Part shown: positions 8,241 to 16,370 of the stretch, piece after piece | How the letters are laid out: each line of letters opens with the position of its first letter | Numbering within the stretch: position 1 is the first letter of the stretch | NCBI GenBank assembly: GCA_002415895.1 | Contig: DIAV01000040.1 | Location: 1 to 16,370 of the forward strand | Reading direction: 5' to 3' | Length of the DNA stretch: 16,370 nt | Source of the DNA: Anaerolineales bacterium UBA5069 | GTDB lineage: Bacteria; Chloroflexota; Anaerolineae; Caldilineales; Caldilineaceae | Notes under the pieces: generated by a model | Databases searched by the model: none | Told to the model about the DNA's origin: nothing | Seen by the model: only the letters and a program-made list of their open reading frames with translations | Made by a program: the position numbers and the translations under genes

Positions 8241-9211
8241 ACGTGCATACAGCCGTGCGCCGATACGAGCACCACTTTCATGCCATGGGCACGGAAGCGG
8301 GTGCATGGCTCTGGTGCAACAACCAGCAGCAGGCACGCGCCGCGCTCATGCAGGTGCAGGCGTACTTTGCCCGTGTAGAGGCGCGCCTCAGTCGTTTCCG
8401 CCCAGGCAGCGAACTGAGCCGGATGAATCGCAGCGCGGGCGCGCCGTTTTCGGCATCACCCATGCTCTTTGCATTGGTAACGCAGGCGCTGGCATGGCGC
8501 GATGCAACGGACGGTCTCTTTGACCCGACAATCCTGCGCGCGCTCGAGGCAAGCGGCTACGACCGCAGCTTTGCCGAGGTTGCGCCTGAACAGGCGGCAC
8601 GCGGCCCAGCGGCGGCGACGCCGGCCGCGGGCGCAGATGTGCTGTTGGGGCCGGGCCGCACAATCAGACTGCCTGCCAACGTGGGTATCGATCTGGGGGG
8701 CATTGCCAAGGGGTGGGCTGCGCAGGTCGCCGCGCAGCACTTGGGCATGTGGGGGACGGCGCTGGTCGATGCCGGTGGCGACATTGCCACCGGCGGCATC
8801 CCCCGGCAGGAAGCGTGGGTGGTGACTGTCGCGCATCCCCTTGAAGCCGGAAAAGAAATTGCGGTTGTGCCACTCCACAATCAGGCAATCGCTACGTCCA
8901 GCCGGGCTGCACGGCGCTGGCAGGTGGATGGGGTGGCAGCGCACCACCTGATTGACCCGCGCACCGGGGCGCCGGCGCAGAATAACGTACTCAGTGTGAC
9001 TGCGGTGGGCAGGCGGCTGCCCGATGTGGAGATTCATGCCAAGGTTGCGCTGATCCTTGGTGAGGACGAAGGCGCAGCCTATTTGTCACGCTTGGACAGT
9101 GTGGCGGCGCTCATGACATCTGAAGATGGCCGGTCGGTTATGACCGGTGGATTTGGAGAGCAGGCGTATGTATCAACTTCACGATTTGCAGAGCGTTTCC
9201 GCGCCGCCTAA
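8237..9211 (+). CDS. apbE: FAD:protein FMN transferase
   Basis: ApbE enzymes transfer FMN from FAD to a Thr or Ser of extracytoplasmic redox proteins. The 324-residue protein has the family's blocks: HAMGTEA (15-21), SRFRPGSELSRMN (52-64), TDGLFDPT (91-98), IDLGGIAKGWA (151-161), LVDAGGDIATGG (177-188), and HHLIDPRTG (236-244). The late metal-binding segment, usually ADALAT, reads VEIHAK here: Glu265 and Lys269 replace Asp and Thr, a variant I believe also occurs in other lineages. No lipobox or signal peptide is obvious, which is unusual for an enzyme normally outside the cytoplasm. The GTG at 8237 overlaps the previous stop (GTGA) and has no good ribosome site, so coupling is likely; starting later would cut the MGT motif. 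The next gene overlaps it by 44 bases. Confidence 0.93.
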   Translation: MNVHTAVRRYEHHFHAMGTEAGAWLWCNNQQQARAALMQVQAYFARVEARLSRFRPGSELSRMNRSAGAPFSASPMLFALVTQALAWRDATDGLFDPTILRALEASGYDRSFAEVAPEQAARGPAAATPAAGADVLLGPGRTIRLPANVGIDLGGIAKGWAAQVAAQHLGMWGTALVDAGGDIATGGIPRQEAWVVTVAHPLEAGKEIAVVPLHNQAIATSSRAARRWQVDGVAAHHLIDPRTGAPAQNNVLSVTAVGRRLPDVEIHAKVALILGEDEGAAYLSRLDSVAALMTSEDGRSVMTGGFGEQAYVSTSRFAERFRAA

Positions 9212-9887
9212 GCCGCGCACCACGATCGCCGGATTTGCCGGCGTCATCCTGTTCTGTCTGGTTGGGGCAGTGAGTCTTGTGATCATTGGCCTCTACCTGC
9301 CGGCAACAGCAGCGCATGGCTACTGGTTTATTTCGCGCAGCAGCGGCGTCGTTGCCTACCTGCTGCTGACTTTGGGGGTGCTTTGGGGACTTGTGCAGAG
9401 TGGCGCACTCTTCCGCACACGGGCATCGCCGCTGCTTGCCCTGGGGCTGCACAGCTACTTGAGCTGGCTGGGGCTGGGGCTGGCGCTGCTGCACGGGATC
9501 ATCCTGCTGAATGACAGCTACATGGACATGGGCGTTGCGCAGATTGGCATCCCGTTCGTATCTACGTACCGTCCCCTGCCGATGGGGCTTGGCATCATCG
9601 GCTTCTACTTGATGTTGCTGCTGACCCTGAGCTTCTATGCCCGTCCGTACCTGGGACAGCGTGCCTTCCGCACGCTGCACTATGCCAGCTTTGGCGTCTT
9701 TGTCATGGTAACGGCGCATGGGGTGCTGGCGGGCACCGACAGCTGGCCGCTCTGGTGGATGTACGCGGCAAGCGTGGGAGCAGTGGTTGCATTGACGGCG
9801 GCGCGCATCTTGTCAACGCGCGCTGCGGCGTTCATACGTACTGGGGCGAAGACAGACAGCCCACAGCGCAAGATAGTCCACTCGTAA
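9168..9887 (+). CDS. ferric-reductase-like transmembrane heme-b protein
   Basis: A 239-residue integral membrane protein with about six helices (near 22-43, 57-76, 88-112, 138-158, 170-187, 195-213). Two helices carry paired histidines: H95/H109 (13 between) and H171/H184 (12 between). This is the bis-histidine pattern that binds two b hemes across the membrane in the ferric reductase / NADPH oxidase / MsrQ superfamily. No FAD or NAD(P)H domain follows, so like MsrQ-type proteins it probably takes electrons from quinol or a partner. ATG 9168 is chosen because GGAG (9155-9158) is 9 bases upstream; a GTG at 9147 adds seven residues without a site. As last gene of the ApbE operon it may pass electrons to an extracytoplasmic flavin. 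Confidence 0.88.
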   Translation: MYQLHDLQSVSAPPKPRTTIAGFAGVILFCLVGAVSLVIIGLYLPATAAHGYWFISRSSGVVAYLLLTLGVLWGLVQSGALFRTRASPLLALGLHSYLSWLGLGLALLHGIILLNDSYMDMGVAQIGIPFVSTYRPLPMGLGIIGFYLMLLLTLSFYARPYLGQRAFRTLHYASFGVFVMVTAHGVLAGTDSWPLWWMYAASVGAVVALTAARILSTRAAAFIRTGAKTDSPQRKIVHS

Positions 9888-9908
9888 GGGCGCAGCCGTA
9901 CAGATCTT

Positions 9909-9923
9909 CGCCTGCGGGCGTTT
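9909..9923 (+). terminator. weak candidate terminator of the ApbE operon
   Basis: CGCC (9909-9912) and GGCG (9917-9920) form a short GC stem around a four-base loop, followed by only three T. It is the best hairpin between the two convergent genes here, but too weak to be confident. The rest of 9888-10015 shows no gene. Confidence 0.2.
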
Positions 9924-10015
9924 CACCTGTGCCGGTCAGCCGCCCTGTGCCTGGACTATCCCCTGCTCGTTGATTGCACGTTCGTTTAGAGATGTTTCTT
10001 CATGCTGCCGTGGTT

Positions 10016-10768
10016 TTAACCGCCCGCCATGGGCCCAAACCAGCCGGCCCACAGCGCGGGCAGGAAAGCCTCGAGGGTGAGGCCGCCCAGCAGCAGTGCG
10101 CCACTGATGAGAAAGAGGCGGCGGCGTGCCGGTGAATGGCGCCACGGGAACCAGTCGCCGGTGTATCCGGGGAGTGCGAAGAAGGGGAGCAGCCCCACGT
10201 AGCCGGCAATGCGCAGCAAGGCCCACGGCTGTAGCGCGGCCATGAATCCGGCTACACCCCCTGCTGACTGCACAAGCATTGCGCCGCCAAAGGCGAGGTG
10301 ATTGACGGCGCGCATGAGGAACCACACGCCCACCAGGCCGCCGCTGACGAGCGCGCCCACCGTGACGCCCAAAACTTCAAGGAGGTGCTGGAAAGGTTGC
10401 GAGAACCAGGAGGCGGGCAGCGCTGTGCCCGCATAGAGCCAGGTGAGCAGTGCCTCACGATAGCGGAAGCCGTCGCCCAACGCCAATTCCAGGCTGTTGG
10501 GAGCCAGCAGAGAGAGGGTGAAGATCGTCGCGATCTGAATGGCCACCCAGATGGTTAGCACGATAACGGCGGGACGCACGCGATTGCGGCGCAGCGGCAC
10601 GAGCAGCAGCAGCCACAGCGCAATGGTTTGCGCCGACAGCAGGAACCACGCGGAGCCGAGCAGCGCAGGCAGAATGGTGGCAAGGGCAACGAACAAGATG
10701 ACCGCGCCGTAATAGGCGGGGTCATTCAGGAGGCTGTAGGCTGCGTTGGGTGCTTTGTCGTGGTTCAT
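10016..10768 (-). CDS. multi-spanning membrane protein of unknown function
   Basis: A 250-residue hydrophobic protein I cannot assign. About six or seven transmembrane segments are visible (roughly 20-44, 45-60, 66-89, 131-156, 160-180, 184-199, 215-240). The loop around residues 90-130 (GDGFRYREALLTW, then SWFSQPFQHLL) is amphipathic and aromatic. There is no CxxCH, CxxC or regularly spaced His pair to suggest a cofactor. ATG 10768 is chosen because AAAGG lies 10 bases upstream; an in-frame ATG at 10825 would start inside the terminator hairpin. It lies just behind the cytochrome operon on the same strand but beyond a strong terminator, so it may be read by leakage or from its own promoter. 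A respiratory link rests only on position. Confidence 0.8.
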   Translation of the reverse strand: MNHDKAPNAAYSLLNDPAYYGAVILFVALATILPALLGSAWFLLSAQTIALWLLLLVPLRRNRVRPAVIVLTIWVAIQIATIFTLSLLAPNSLELALGDGFRYREALLTWLYAGTALPASWFSQPFQHLLEVLGVTVGALVSGGLVGVWFLMRAVNHLAFGGAMLVQSAGGVAGFMAALQPWALLRIAGYVGLLPFFALPGYTGDWFPWRHSPARRRLFLISGALLLGGLTLEAFLPALWAGWFGPMAGG

Positions 10769-10822
10769 TGCAGTGTTACCTTTGGCACCATGTGATACAC
10801 CGCGTAGCGCTTGACTGTATAA

Positions 10823-10854
10823 CAAAAAGCGCCCGCTTCGGCGGGCGCTTTTTG
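10823..10854 (-). terminator. intrinsic terminator of the Rieske/cytochrome operon
   Basis: A perfect 14-base-pair stem (10823-10836 with 10841-10854) closes on a TTCG loop and ends in runs of five A and five T. Read on the minus strand it lies 16 bases behind the cytochrome c stop, giving a GC stem followed by T5. It is symmetrical and could act in both directions. Confidence 0.9.
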
Positions 10855-10870
10855 TGGCTATACTCGTGGA

Positions 10871-11758
10871 TTAGTTGGCCGCGGCCTGGTCCAGCAGCCA
10901 CTGCGCCAGGTTCGCAATTTCTTCCGCCGACATGCGGTCGGGGAAATTCTGCGGCATGATGCCCGCTGCGTACCCCTCAACAATAAAGTCGTTGGGGTGC
11001 GTAATGCTGTTGATGACGTAGGTCAGCGCATCCTGGCCGGCCACCATGTTGCCTGCCTCGGTGTCGAGGTTGCCCAGGTTGGGGGCAATCGCGCCGCGGT
11101 TGTCTGCGGTTTGGTCCTGCTCAAGGTTGTGGCACCCCTGGCAGCCCATGACGGTGAAGAGATCCTGCGGCGCACGGGCTTCGCCGTCAGCGGGCGCTGA
11201 AGGGGGCAGGGCCATGGTGCCGCTAATGTCGGTTGTTTTGGCGTCCTGGAAAGGCTGCCAGGGATCCTCTTCAGCAGTCTGCTGGAGAGCGTCCTGCTCC
11301 CAGTTCATCACAAAGGCGGTGACGTCCTGCACCTGGTCATTGCGCAAGGGGCCGCCATAATTGACACCCCAGGTGGGCATAATTTGCGCCCACTGGCTGA
11401 TGGCCTTGCTGGGCCGACCGGCTGCCACTGTGCCCGCGACGTAGTCGTGTAGTGAGCCAGCGTAGCCAAGGTCCGTCAGACGCTGTGTAAAGAAGTAGTG
11501 GCTGTGCAGGGCGGGTGCAACGCCGGGCAGCCCCTTGCCGTCGACGCCGTGGCAGGAGGTGCAGTTATTGGCAAAGATTTCCGCGCCCTTTTCAATCGAG
11601 CGGCCGGTCCAACTGTTGGTCTGCGCCTCCATGCGTGGCTCTTCGATAATGAAGGTGAAGCCGAAGAGCGCCAGTGTCAGCAAGAGGGCCGCTCCTCCCA
11701 GCAGAATCTTGGCGATGGGGGATCGAACATAAATGAAGTTATACCAGGGCCGTTTCAT
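10871..11758 (-). CDS. membrane-anchored di-heme cytochrome c
   Basis: A 295-residue c-type cytochrome, probably the cytochrome c subunit of the quinol oxidoreductase encoded just upstream. An N-terminal hydrophobic segment (about 17-39) anchors it with the rest outside the cytoplasm. There are two heme-binding motifs, CTSCH (66-70) and CQGCH (206-210). Plausible methionine axial ligands are M127 (in IMPTW) and M268 (in GIMPQNF). The halves are two cytochrome c domains joined by an acidic, Pro-rich linker (about 160-198). The ATG lies two bases behind the cytochrome b stop, with AAGG inside the end of that gene, so the two are coupled. It replaces the single-heme cytochrome f or c1 of classical complexes. 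Confidence 0.94.
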   Translation of the reverse strand: MKRPWYNFIYVRSPIAKILLGGAALLLTLALFGFTFIIEEPRMEAQTNSWTGRSIEKGAEIFANNCTSCHGVDGKGLPGVAPALHSHYFFTQRLTDLGYAGSLHDYVAGTVAAGRPSKAISQWAQIMPTWGVNYGGPLRNDQVQDVTAFVMNWEQDALQQTAEEDPWQPFQDAKTTDISGTMALPPSAPADGEARAPQDLFTVMGCQGCHNLEQDQTADNRGAIAPNLGNLDTEAGNMVAGQDALTYVINSITHPNDFIVEGYAAGIMPQNFPDRMSAEEIANLAQWLLDQAAAN

Positions 11759-11760
11759 GG

Positions 11761-13383
<1,623 letters not shown>

Positions 13384-13521
13384 GTTTCTGCTCTCCTCAA
13401 CTGTTCCGTGCAGTGGGAAGAAACGTCGCAGCGCAACGGTTCCGGGTCGGTACAGGTCTATCAGGCCGGATTCTCAGATGGTGTGCGCAACCAGACTGTG
13501 TACATGCGCTTTTTTTGGAGA

Positions 13522-14394
13522 CTATGCCGCCGCTCGCGCGGGTGACTCGCTCGAAGGTTGCCCCGTAATTTTGGCGCCTGTATCGACAACCAATTCGCCG
13601 TTCTCTTCCGTGGTCTCAAAGCGGTCGAGCGAACGGGGCGCGGGGCCTTCAATGTAGTAACCTTCGCGCGAGAACTTGGAGCCATGACAGGGGCACTCAA
13701 AGCGCACTGTGGACGGCTCCCACTTGTAGAGACAGCCAAGGTGCGTGCAAACCATGTAGAGCGCCTTGACGCCTTCATCGGTTGTATTCACAAGCCAGAA
13801 CTTGCCGGCTACCCTGGCTTCGGGCGGTGCGTCAGTGGCAGGCATTGAGGAGACGGGACCGAGGAAGAATTTGCCGCCAAACTCACCCGCCTTGAAGCGG
13901 GGATAGAGGAACTTGAAGAGGCCAAAGCCTGTTGCGCCGGTGACAAGAAGCAACGCGCCGCCCCACGCATAGGTGAGGAATTCGCGCCGATTCATGTCGC
14001 GCATGGCAAGTTCTTCGGGCGTGAGCACGACAGGTACGTAGTTCGTATCGTCCAGCGCCCCGGCGCCGTTGGTCGCGCCATTTGTTGTGGGGGCGGCAGG
14101 GGCCTTTATGGCCGGCGCAGCCGCTGCAACGACAGTAGCAGGCGCAGATGCAGTCACCGGTGTGGCCGCTTCTGGCACTGCGACGTCTGCGACGGTGGCT
14201 TCGGCAACCGCGACCGGTGCAGCCGGCGCCGCCTCAACCACGGTGGCCTCACCTACCGTGGCCTCAACCGCTGCGGGCGCGGCTGCAGGGGTAGTGGGGA
14301 CTACTGCTTCACCAGCGGCGGCTTCGGCCTTGGCGCGTTGGGCTGCCTCCTGCATCTTGCGTTTCAGTTCAGCTACGCGTTCGCTATCTGCCAC
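13522..14394 (-). CDS. Rieske iron-sulfur protein with long N-terminal linker
   Basis: The Rieske subunit moves electrons from quinol to cytochrome c through a 2Fe-2S cluster. Cluster ligands are C216 and H218 in CTHLGC and C234 and H237 in CPCHG; C221 and C236 give the usual disulfide. A twin-arginine motif RREFL (136-140) precedes a hydrophobic segment (about 142-162), as expected for Tat insertion as a signal anchor. Unusually, about 130 residues come before it: a charged helix (1-25), then an Ala/Val/Thr/Pro linker (26-113). The GTG at 14394 has GAGG 6 bases upstream (14404-14401 on the minus strand). Later ATGs at 14004 and 13995 would remove the linker but have poorer sites. The gap of 138 bases to cytochrome b holds no clear terminator. 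Confidence 0.94.
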   Translation of the reverse strand: MADSERVAELKRKMQEAAQRAKAEAAAGEAVVPTTPAAAPAAVEATVGEATVVEAAPAAPVAVAEATVADVAVPEAATPVTASAPATVVAAAAPAIKAPAAPTTNGATNGAGALDDTNYVPVVLTPEELAMRDMNRREFLTYAWGGALLLVTGATGFGLFKFLYPRFKAGEFGGKFFLGPVSSMPATDAPPEARVAGKFWLVNTTDEGVKALYMVCTHLGCLYKWEPSTVRFECPCHGSKFSREGYYIEGPAPRSLDRFETTEENGELVVDTGAKITGQPSSESPARAAA

Positions 14395-14469
14395 TGCATG
14401 CCTCGCATTCTCGTTGCAGGTGTACCAGGCGCACGGAGAGATGGTGTGCTATCTCTGGCGAACCAGCCA

Positions 14470-14571
14470 TCAACCAGCGATTGCCTGTTTACGTGCCGAA
14501 TCGTCTCGTTGTCTGGTGTTAATTGTCTTGTCACGGATGCCGCAGGTGGCGTCGTGGCACTCGCTCGCCAT
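14470..14571 (-). CDS. possible small ORF in the leader of the respiratory operon
   Basis: A 33-codon frame runs from an ATG at 14571 to a TGA at 14472-14470. GGAG (14584-14581) stands 9 bases before the start, and the strong promoter lies just upstream, so it would be the first reading frame of the message. The peptide starts MASECHDATCG, with two Cys and a His close together, and continues basic and polar with no membrane segment. It could be a metal- or redox-responsive leader peptide or a small protein, or chance. The Rieske start is 75 bases downstream. No homologue is known to me. Confidence 0.3.
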   Translation of the reverse strand: MASECHDATCGIRDKTINTRQRDDSARKQAIAG

Positions 14572-14625
14572 GCCCGCAGGCTCCAGTGGGCGACCGCGGG
14601 AATTTGGGCTTGATGGACTGCGGCG

Positions 14626-14655
14626 AGTGTAGCACACGCGTTTTGACTTTGTCAA
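14626..14655 (-). promoter_or_regulatory. strong promoter of the Rieske/cytochrome b/cytochrome c operon
   Basis: On the minus strand TTGACA (14655-14650) is followed after 18 bases by TACACT (14631-14626), with a TGC just before it that gives an extended -10. Transcription should begin near 14619, about 225 bases before the Rieske start. This is the best promoter match in the window. Confidence 0.65.
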
Positions 14656-14657
14656 AA
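14641..14657. promoter_or_regulatory. palindromic operator candidate over the -35
   Basis: TTTTGACTTTGTCAAAA is a perfect 7-base inverted repeat with a 3-base centre covering the -35 of the respiratory promoter. The half-sites resemble FNR/CRP-family TTGAC...GTCAA sites, but those have four central bases, not three. A repressor bound here would block the -35. Confidence 0.4.
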
Positions 14658-14921
14658 CCGACCGGAATTTTAGGAGGTAGAATCGACGCGCGCAAGCCTT
14701 CGCGGGCATGCCTCGGCGATCTCCTGAATGCGTGCTTGCAACAGGATACAGGTCAGTTATACATCTGTATGTAGCCATCGTGCCAAGTTTCACAATGGCC
14801 GGATGCACTTTGGCGCGTACGGCGCATTGATCGACATGCGCGCGTGCGCCCATGGGCAGAAAAGCAGCGCAACGCAGAGTCGCCATAACCAAAGCGCAAT
14901 GGAAAGGCAAGCGCTGAGTGC

Positions 14922-14965
14922 TGCGTCCTGCAAGTACGCGAGGGATTGCGTACTTGCAGGATGCA
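14922..14965 (-). terminator. long hairpin directly behind valS
   Basis: TCCTGCAAGTACGC (14926-14939) is repeated inverted at 14948-14961 around an 8-base loop. Three more pairs lie outside one mismatch (a G-U on the plus strand), making about 18 pairs. It starts 4 bases behind the valS stop. No T-run follows on the minus strand, so it may be a Rho-type or 3'-end-protecting structure, or a dispersed palindromic repeat, rather than a classical terminator. Confidence 0.45.
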
Positions 14966-14969
14966 CCAG

Positions 14970-16370
14970 TTAGGCGTCGCTCAGGTCGACAAGGCGATCG
15001 GAGAGCTGGCCGCGCCGCTCTGTTAGTTCAATGAGCTTGGCCCGCTCGCGCGCAATCAAGTCGGCAGGCGCTTTGGCGGTGAAGCCTTCGTTGCCCAGCA
15101 ACCCCTCAATGCGCTGCGTTTGCTTGTCGATGTTGTCGATTTCCTTGTTGAGCCGCTGGCGCTCGGCAGCGAAGTCAATCAATCCGGCCAGGGGCAGATA
15201 GACGGTGACGCCGCCCACGGCAAGCGTGACCGATTTGTCCGGAGGCGGCAGCTCCGTCGCAATCACGGCGGTGCCAGCATCCACGCGCGCCAGGTTGGCC
15301 AGCAGCGGCAGCGATGCGGCCAGCAGGCCGGCGTACTCGCCGGCGGCAAAGTGCGCCGGAATGCGCTTGCCCGGCTCCACCTCATACTCACTGCGTGCAT
15401 TGCGCACCGCGCGCACAATCTCCTGAATGCGGCCAAAGCTCTCGTTGGCGATTGGGTCGCTGTGGCCGGCGCGCACAGGCCAACGCGTGACAATCAGCGC
15501 GCGCCCCTCTGGCGCGGCCTGGGCAATTGCGGGCAGGCTTTGCCAAATTTCCTCGGTCACAAAGGGCATGAAGGGGTGGAGCAGGCGCAGGCTCTGCTCA
15601 AGCACATAGGCAAGCACCTGGCGCGTGGCGCGCGCTTCGTCGGGCGCACCGTCGTAGATGCGCACTTTGGAGGCTTCAATGTACCAGTCGCAGTAATCAC
15701 TCCAAAGGAATTCGTAAAGCTGGCGGCCTGCCTCGCCCAGTTGCCAGTCGCCAATCAAGCGCGTCACATCGTCCGTCACGGTGTCAAGGCGGCTGAGAAT
15801 CCAGCGGTCCGACAGCGAGAGGAGGTCACTGGCGGGCAAGGCGTAGGTGCGCGCGTGGATATCGGCGGCATCCAGCGGCAAATCCTGCCCTTCAATGTTC
15901 ATGATCACATAGCGCGCCGCATTCCAAATCTTGTTGGCGAAGTTGCGGCTGCTTTCCACACGCTGGATGGCAAGCTTGGCATCGTTGCCCGGCGTGGAGG
16001 TAGTGAGCAGCGTGAAGCGCAAGGCGTCGGCGCCGTAATCGTGGATAAGGTCGAGCGGGTCCAGGGCGTTGCCGAGCGATTTGCTCATCTTGCGCCCCTT
16101 CTCGTCGCGAATGATGCCGTGCAGGTAGACTGTGCGGAAGGGGACTTCGCCAGTGAACTTGAGTCCCAGCATGATCATGCGCGCCACCCAGAAGAAGAGG
16201 ATGTCGTAACCCGTCTCGAGCACACTGGTGGGGTAGTAGCGCGCGAGGTCTTCTGTTTGCGCGGGCCAACCCAGGGTGCTGAAGGGCCACAGACCGCTGC
16301 TGAACCATGTGTCAAGCACGTCGGGGTCCTGCTCCAACTCGACGGCGCGGCCAAAGCGCGCCTGGGCCTG
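14970..16370 (-). CDS. valS: valyl-tRNA synthetase, C-terminal part (gene continues past the window edge)
   Basis: Class I synthetase that charges tRNA-Val. The frame is open to the window end, giving the last 466 residues of a protein usually near 880-900. DVLDTWFSSGLWPFS is typical of ValRS, and KMSKS (about 94-98 of this fragment) is the ATP-binding loop. The anticodon-binding domain follows (about 170-330, including SDRWILSRL). The C-terminus carries the coiled-coil tRNA-binding arm characteristic of ValRS (QRLNKEIDNIDKQ and after). The real start and the HIGH motif lie outside. A TTG at 16337 is an internal Leu codon, not a start. Confidence 0.97.
   Translation of the reverse strand, partial: QAQARFGRAVELEQDPDVLDTWFSSGLWPFSTLGWPAQTEDLARYYPTSVLETGYDILFFWVARMIMLGLKFTGEVPFRTVYLHGIIRDEKGRKMSKSLGNALDPLDLIHDYGADALRFTLLTTSTPGNDAKLAIQRVESSRNFANKIWNAARYVIMNIEGQDLPLDAADIHARTYALPASDLLSLSDRWILSRLDTVTDDVTRLIGDWQLGEAGRQLYEFLWSDYCDWYIEASKVRIYDGAPDEARATRQVLAYVLEQSLRLLHPFMPFVTEEIWQSLPAIAQAAPEGRALIVTRWPVRAGHSDPIANESFGRIQEIVRAVRNARSEYEVEPGKRIPAHFAAGEYAGLLAASLPLLANLARVDAGTAVIATELPPPDKSVTLAVGGVTVYLPLAGLIDFAAERQRLNKEIDNIDKQTQRIEGLLGNEGFTAKAPADLIARERAKLIELTERRGQLSDRLVDLSDA

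Larger units (their letters stand above)
14395..14969. other. 575-base intergenic region between Rieske gene and valS
   Basis: It holds the respiratory operon promoter (14626-14655), a possible small ORF (14470-14571) and the hairpin behind valS (14922-14965). Between 14660 and 14920 I see no convincing gene or RNA. A perfect ribosome-site-like TAGGAGGT lies on the plus strand at 14671-14678, but no start codon follows at a usable distance. No T-loop or other tRNA signature was found. Confidence 0.6.

Noticed and set aside
14643..14671. Plus-strand promoter beginning TTGACT
   Set aside because: The hexamer 17 bases downstream is AATTTT, not a -10; the same palindrome gives a much better promoter on the minus strand.
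14671..14678. Perfect plus-strand Shine-Dalgarno-like TAGGAGGT
   Set aside because: No ATG, GTG or TTG follows within a workable distance; the next ATG (14707) opens a short frame without features.
14660..14920. Possible tRNA or other structured RNA in the gap before the Rieske promoter
   Set aside because: No T-loop sequence, acceptor pairing or known RNA signature could be found by eye on either strand.

Overview
The window is a GC-rich bacterial chromosomal segment made of housekeeping and respiratory genes. It shows no phage, insertion sequence, CRISPR, rRNA or tRNA signal. Two things hint at Chloroflexota (Anaerolineae/Caldilineae-like). One is the TATPAP-type low-complexity linkers in exported proteins. 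The other is a Rieske / b6-like cytochrome b / di-heme cytochrome c set combined with an ApbE operon. This placement is inference and was not tested.

Layout from left to right. A minus-strand ADP-ribosylglycohydrolase (8-937) is divergent from a plus-strand pair: a threonine-synthase-family PLP enzyme (1241-2362) and ribonuclease III (2472-3296). A strong palindromic terminator (3335-3370) separates rnc from the convergent, full-length minus-strand smc (3395-7096), whose promoter predicts a leaderless mRNA. Divergent from smc is a tightly coupled plus-strand operon (7375-9887): two small membrane-anchored proteins of unknown function, ApbE (FAD:protein FMN transferase) and a ferric-reductase-like six-helix heme-b membrane protein. 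The genes overlap by ATGA, GTGA and 44 bases. The first gene has a strong Shine-Dalgarno directly behind a folded leader.

The right half is on the minus strand. From a strong promoter near 14626-14655, transcription would run through a possible 33-codon small ORF, the Rieske protein, a cytochrome b with a soluble C-terminal extension, and a membrane-anchored di-heme cytochrome c. It would stop at a TTCG-loop terminator (10823-10854). An unrecognised multi-spanning membrane protein (10016-10768) follows. At the right edge is the C-terminal half of valyl-tRNA synthetase (14970-16370), with a long hairpin just behind its stop.

Functionally, the Rieske/b/c genes should form a quinol:cytochrome c oxidoreductase. 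The ApbE operon looks like a small extracytoplasmic flavin/heme electron-transfer module with no recognisable FMN-binding domain encoded beside it. Its acceptor may be one of the two unknown proteins or may lie elsewhere. Other points worth a second look are an RNase III lacking one canonical metal-binding aspartate, an attenuator-like leader before the PLP enzyme, and a perfect palindrome over the -35 of the respiratory promoter.
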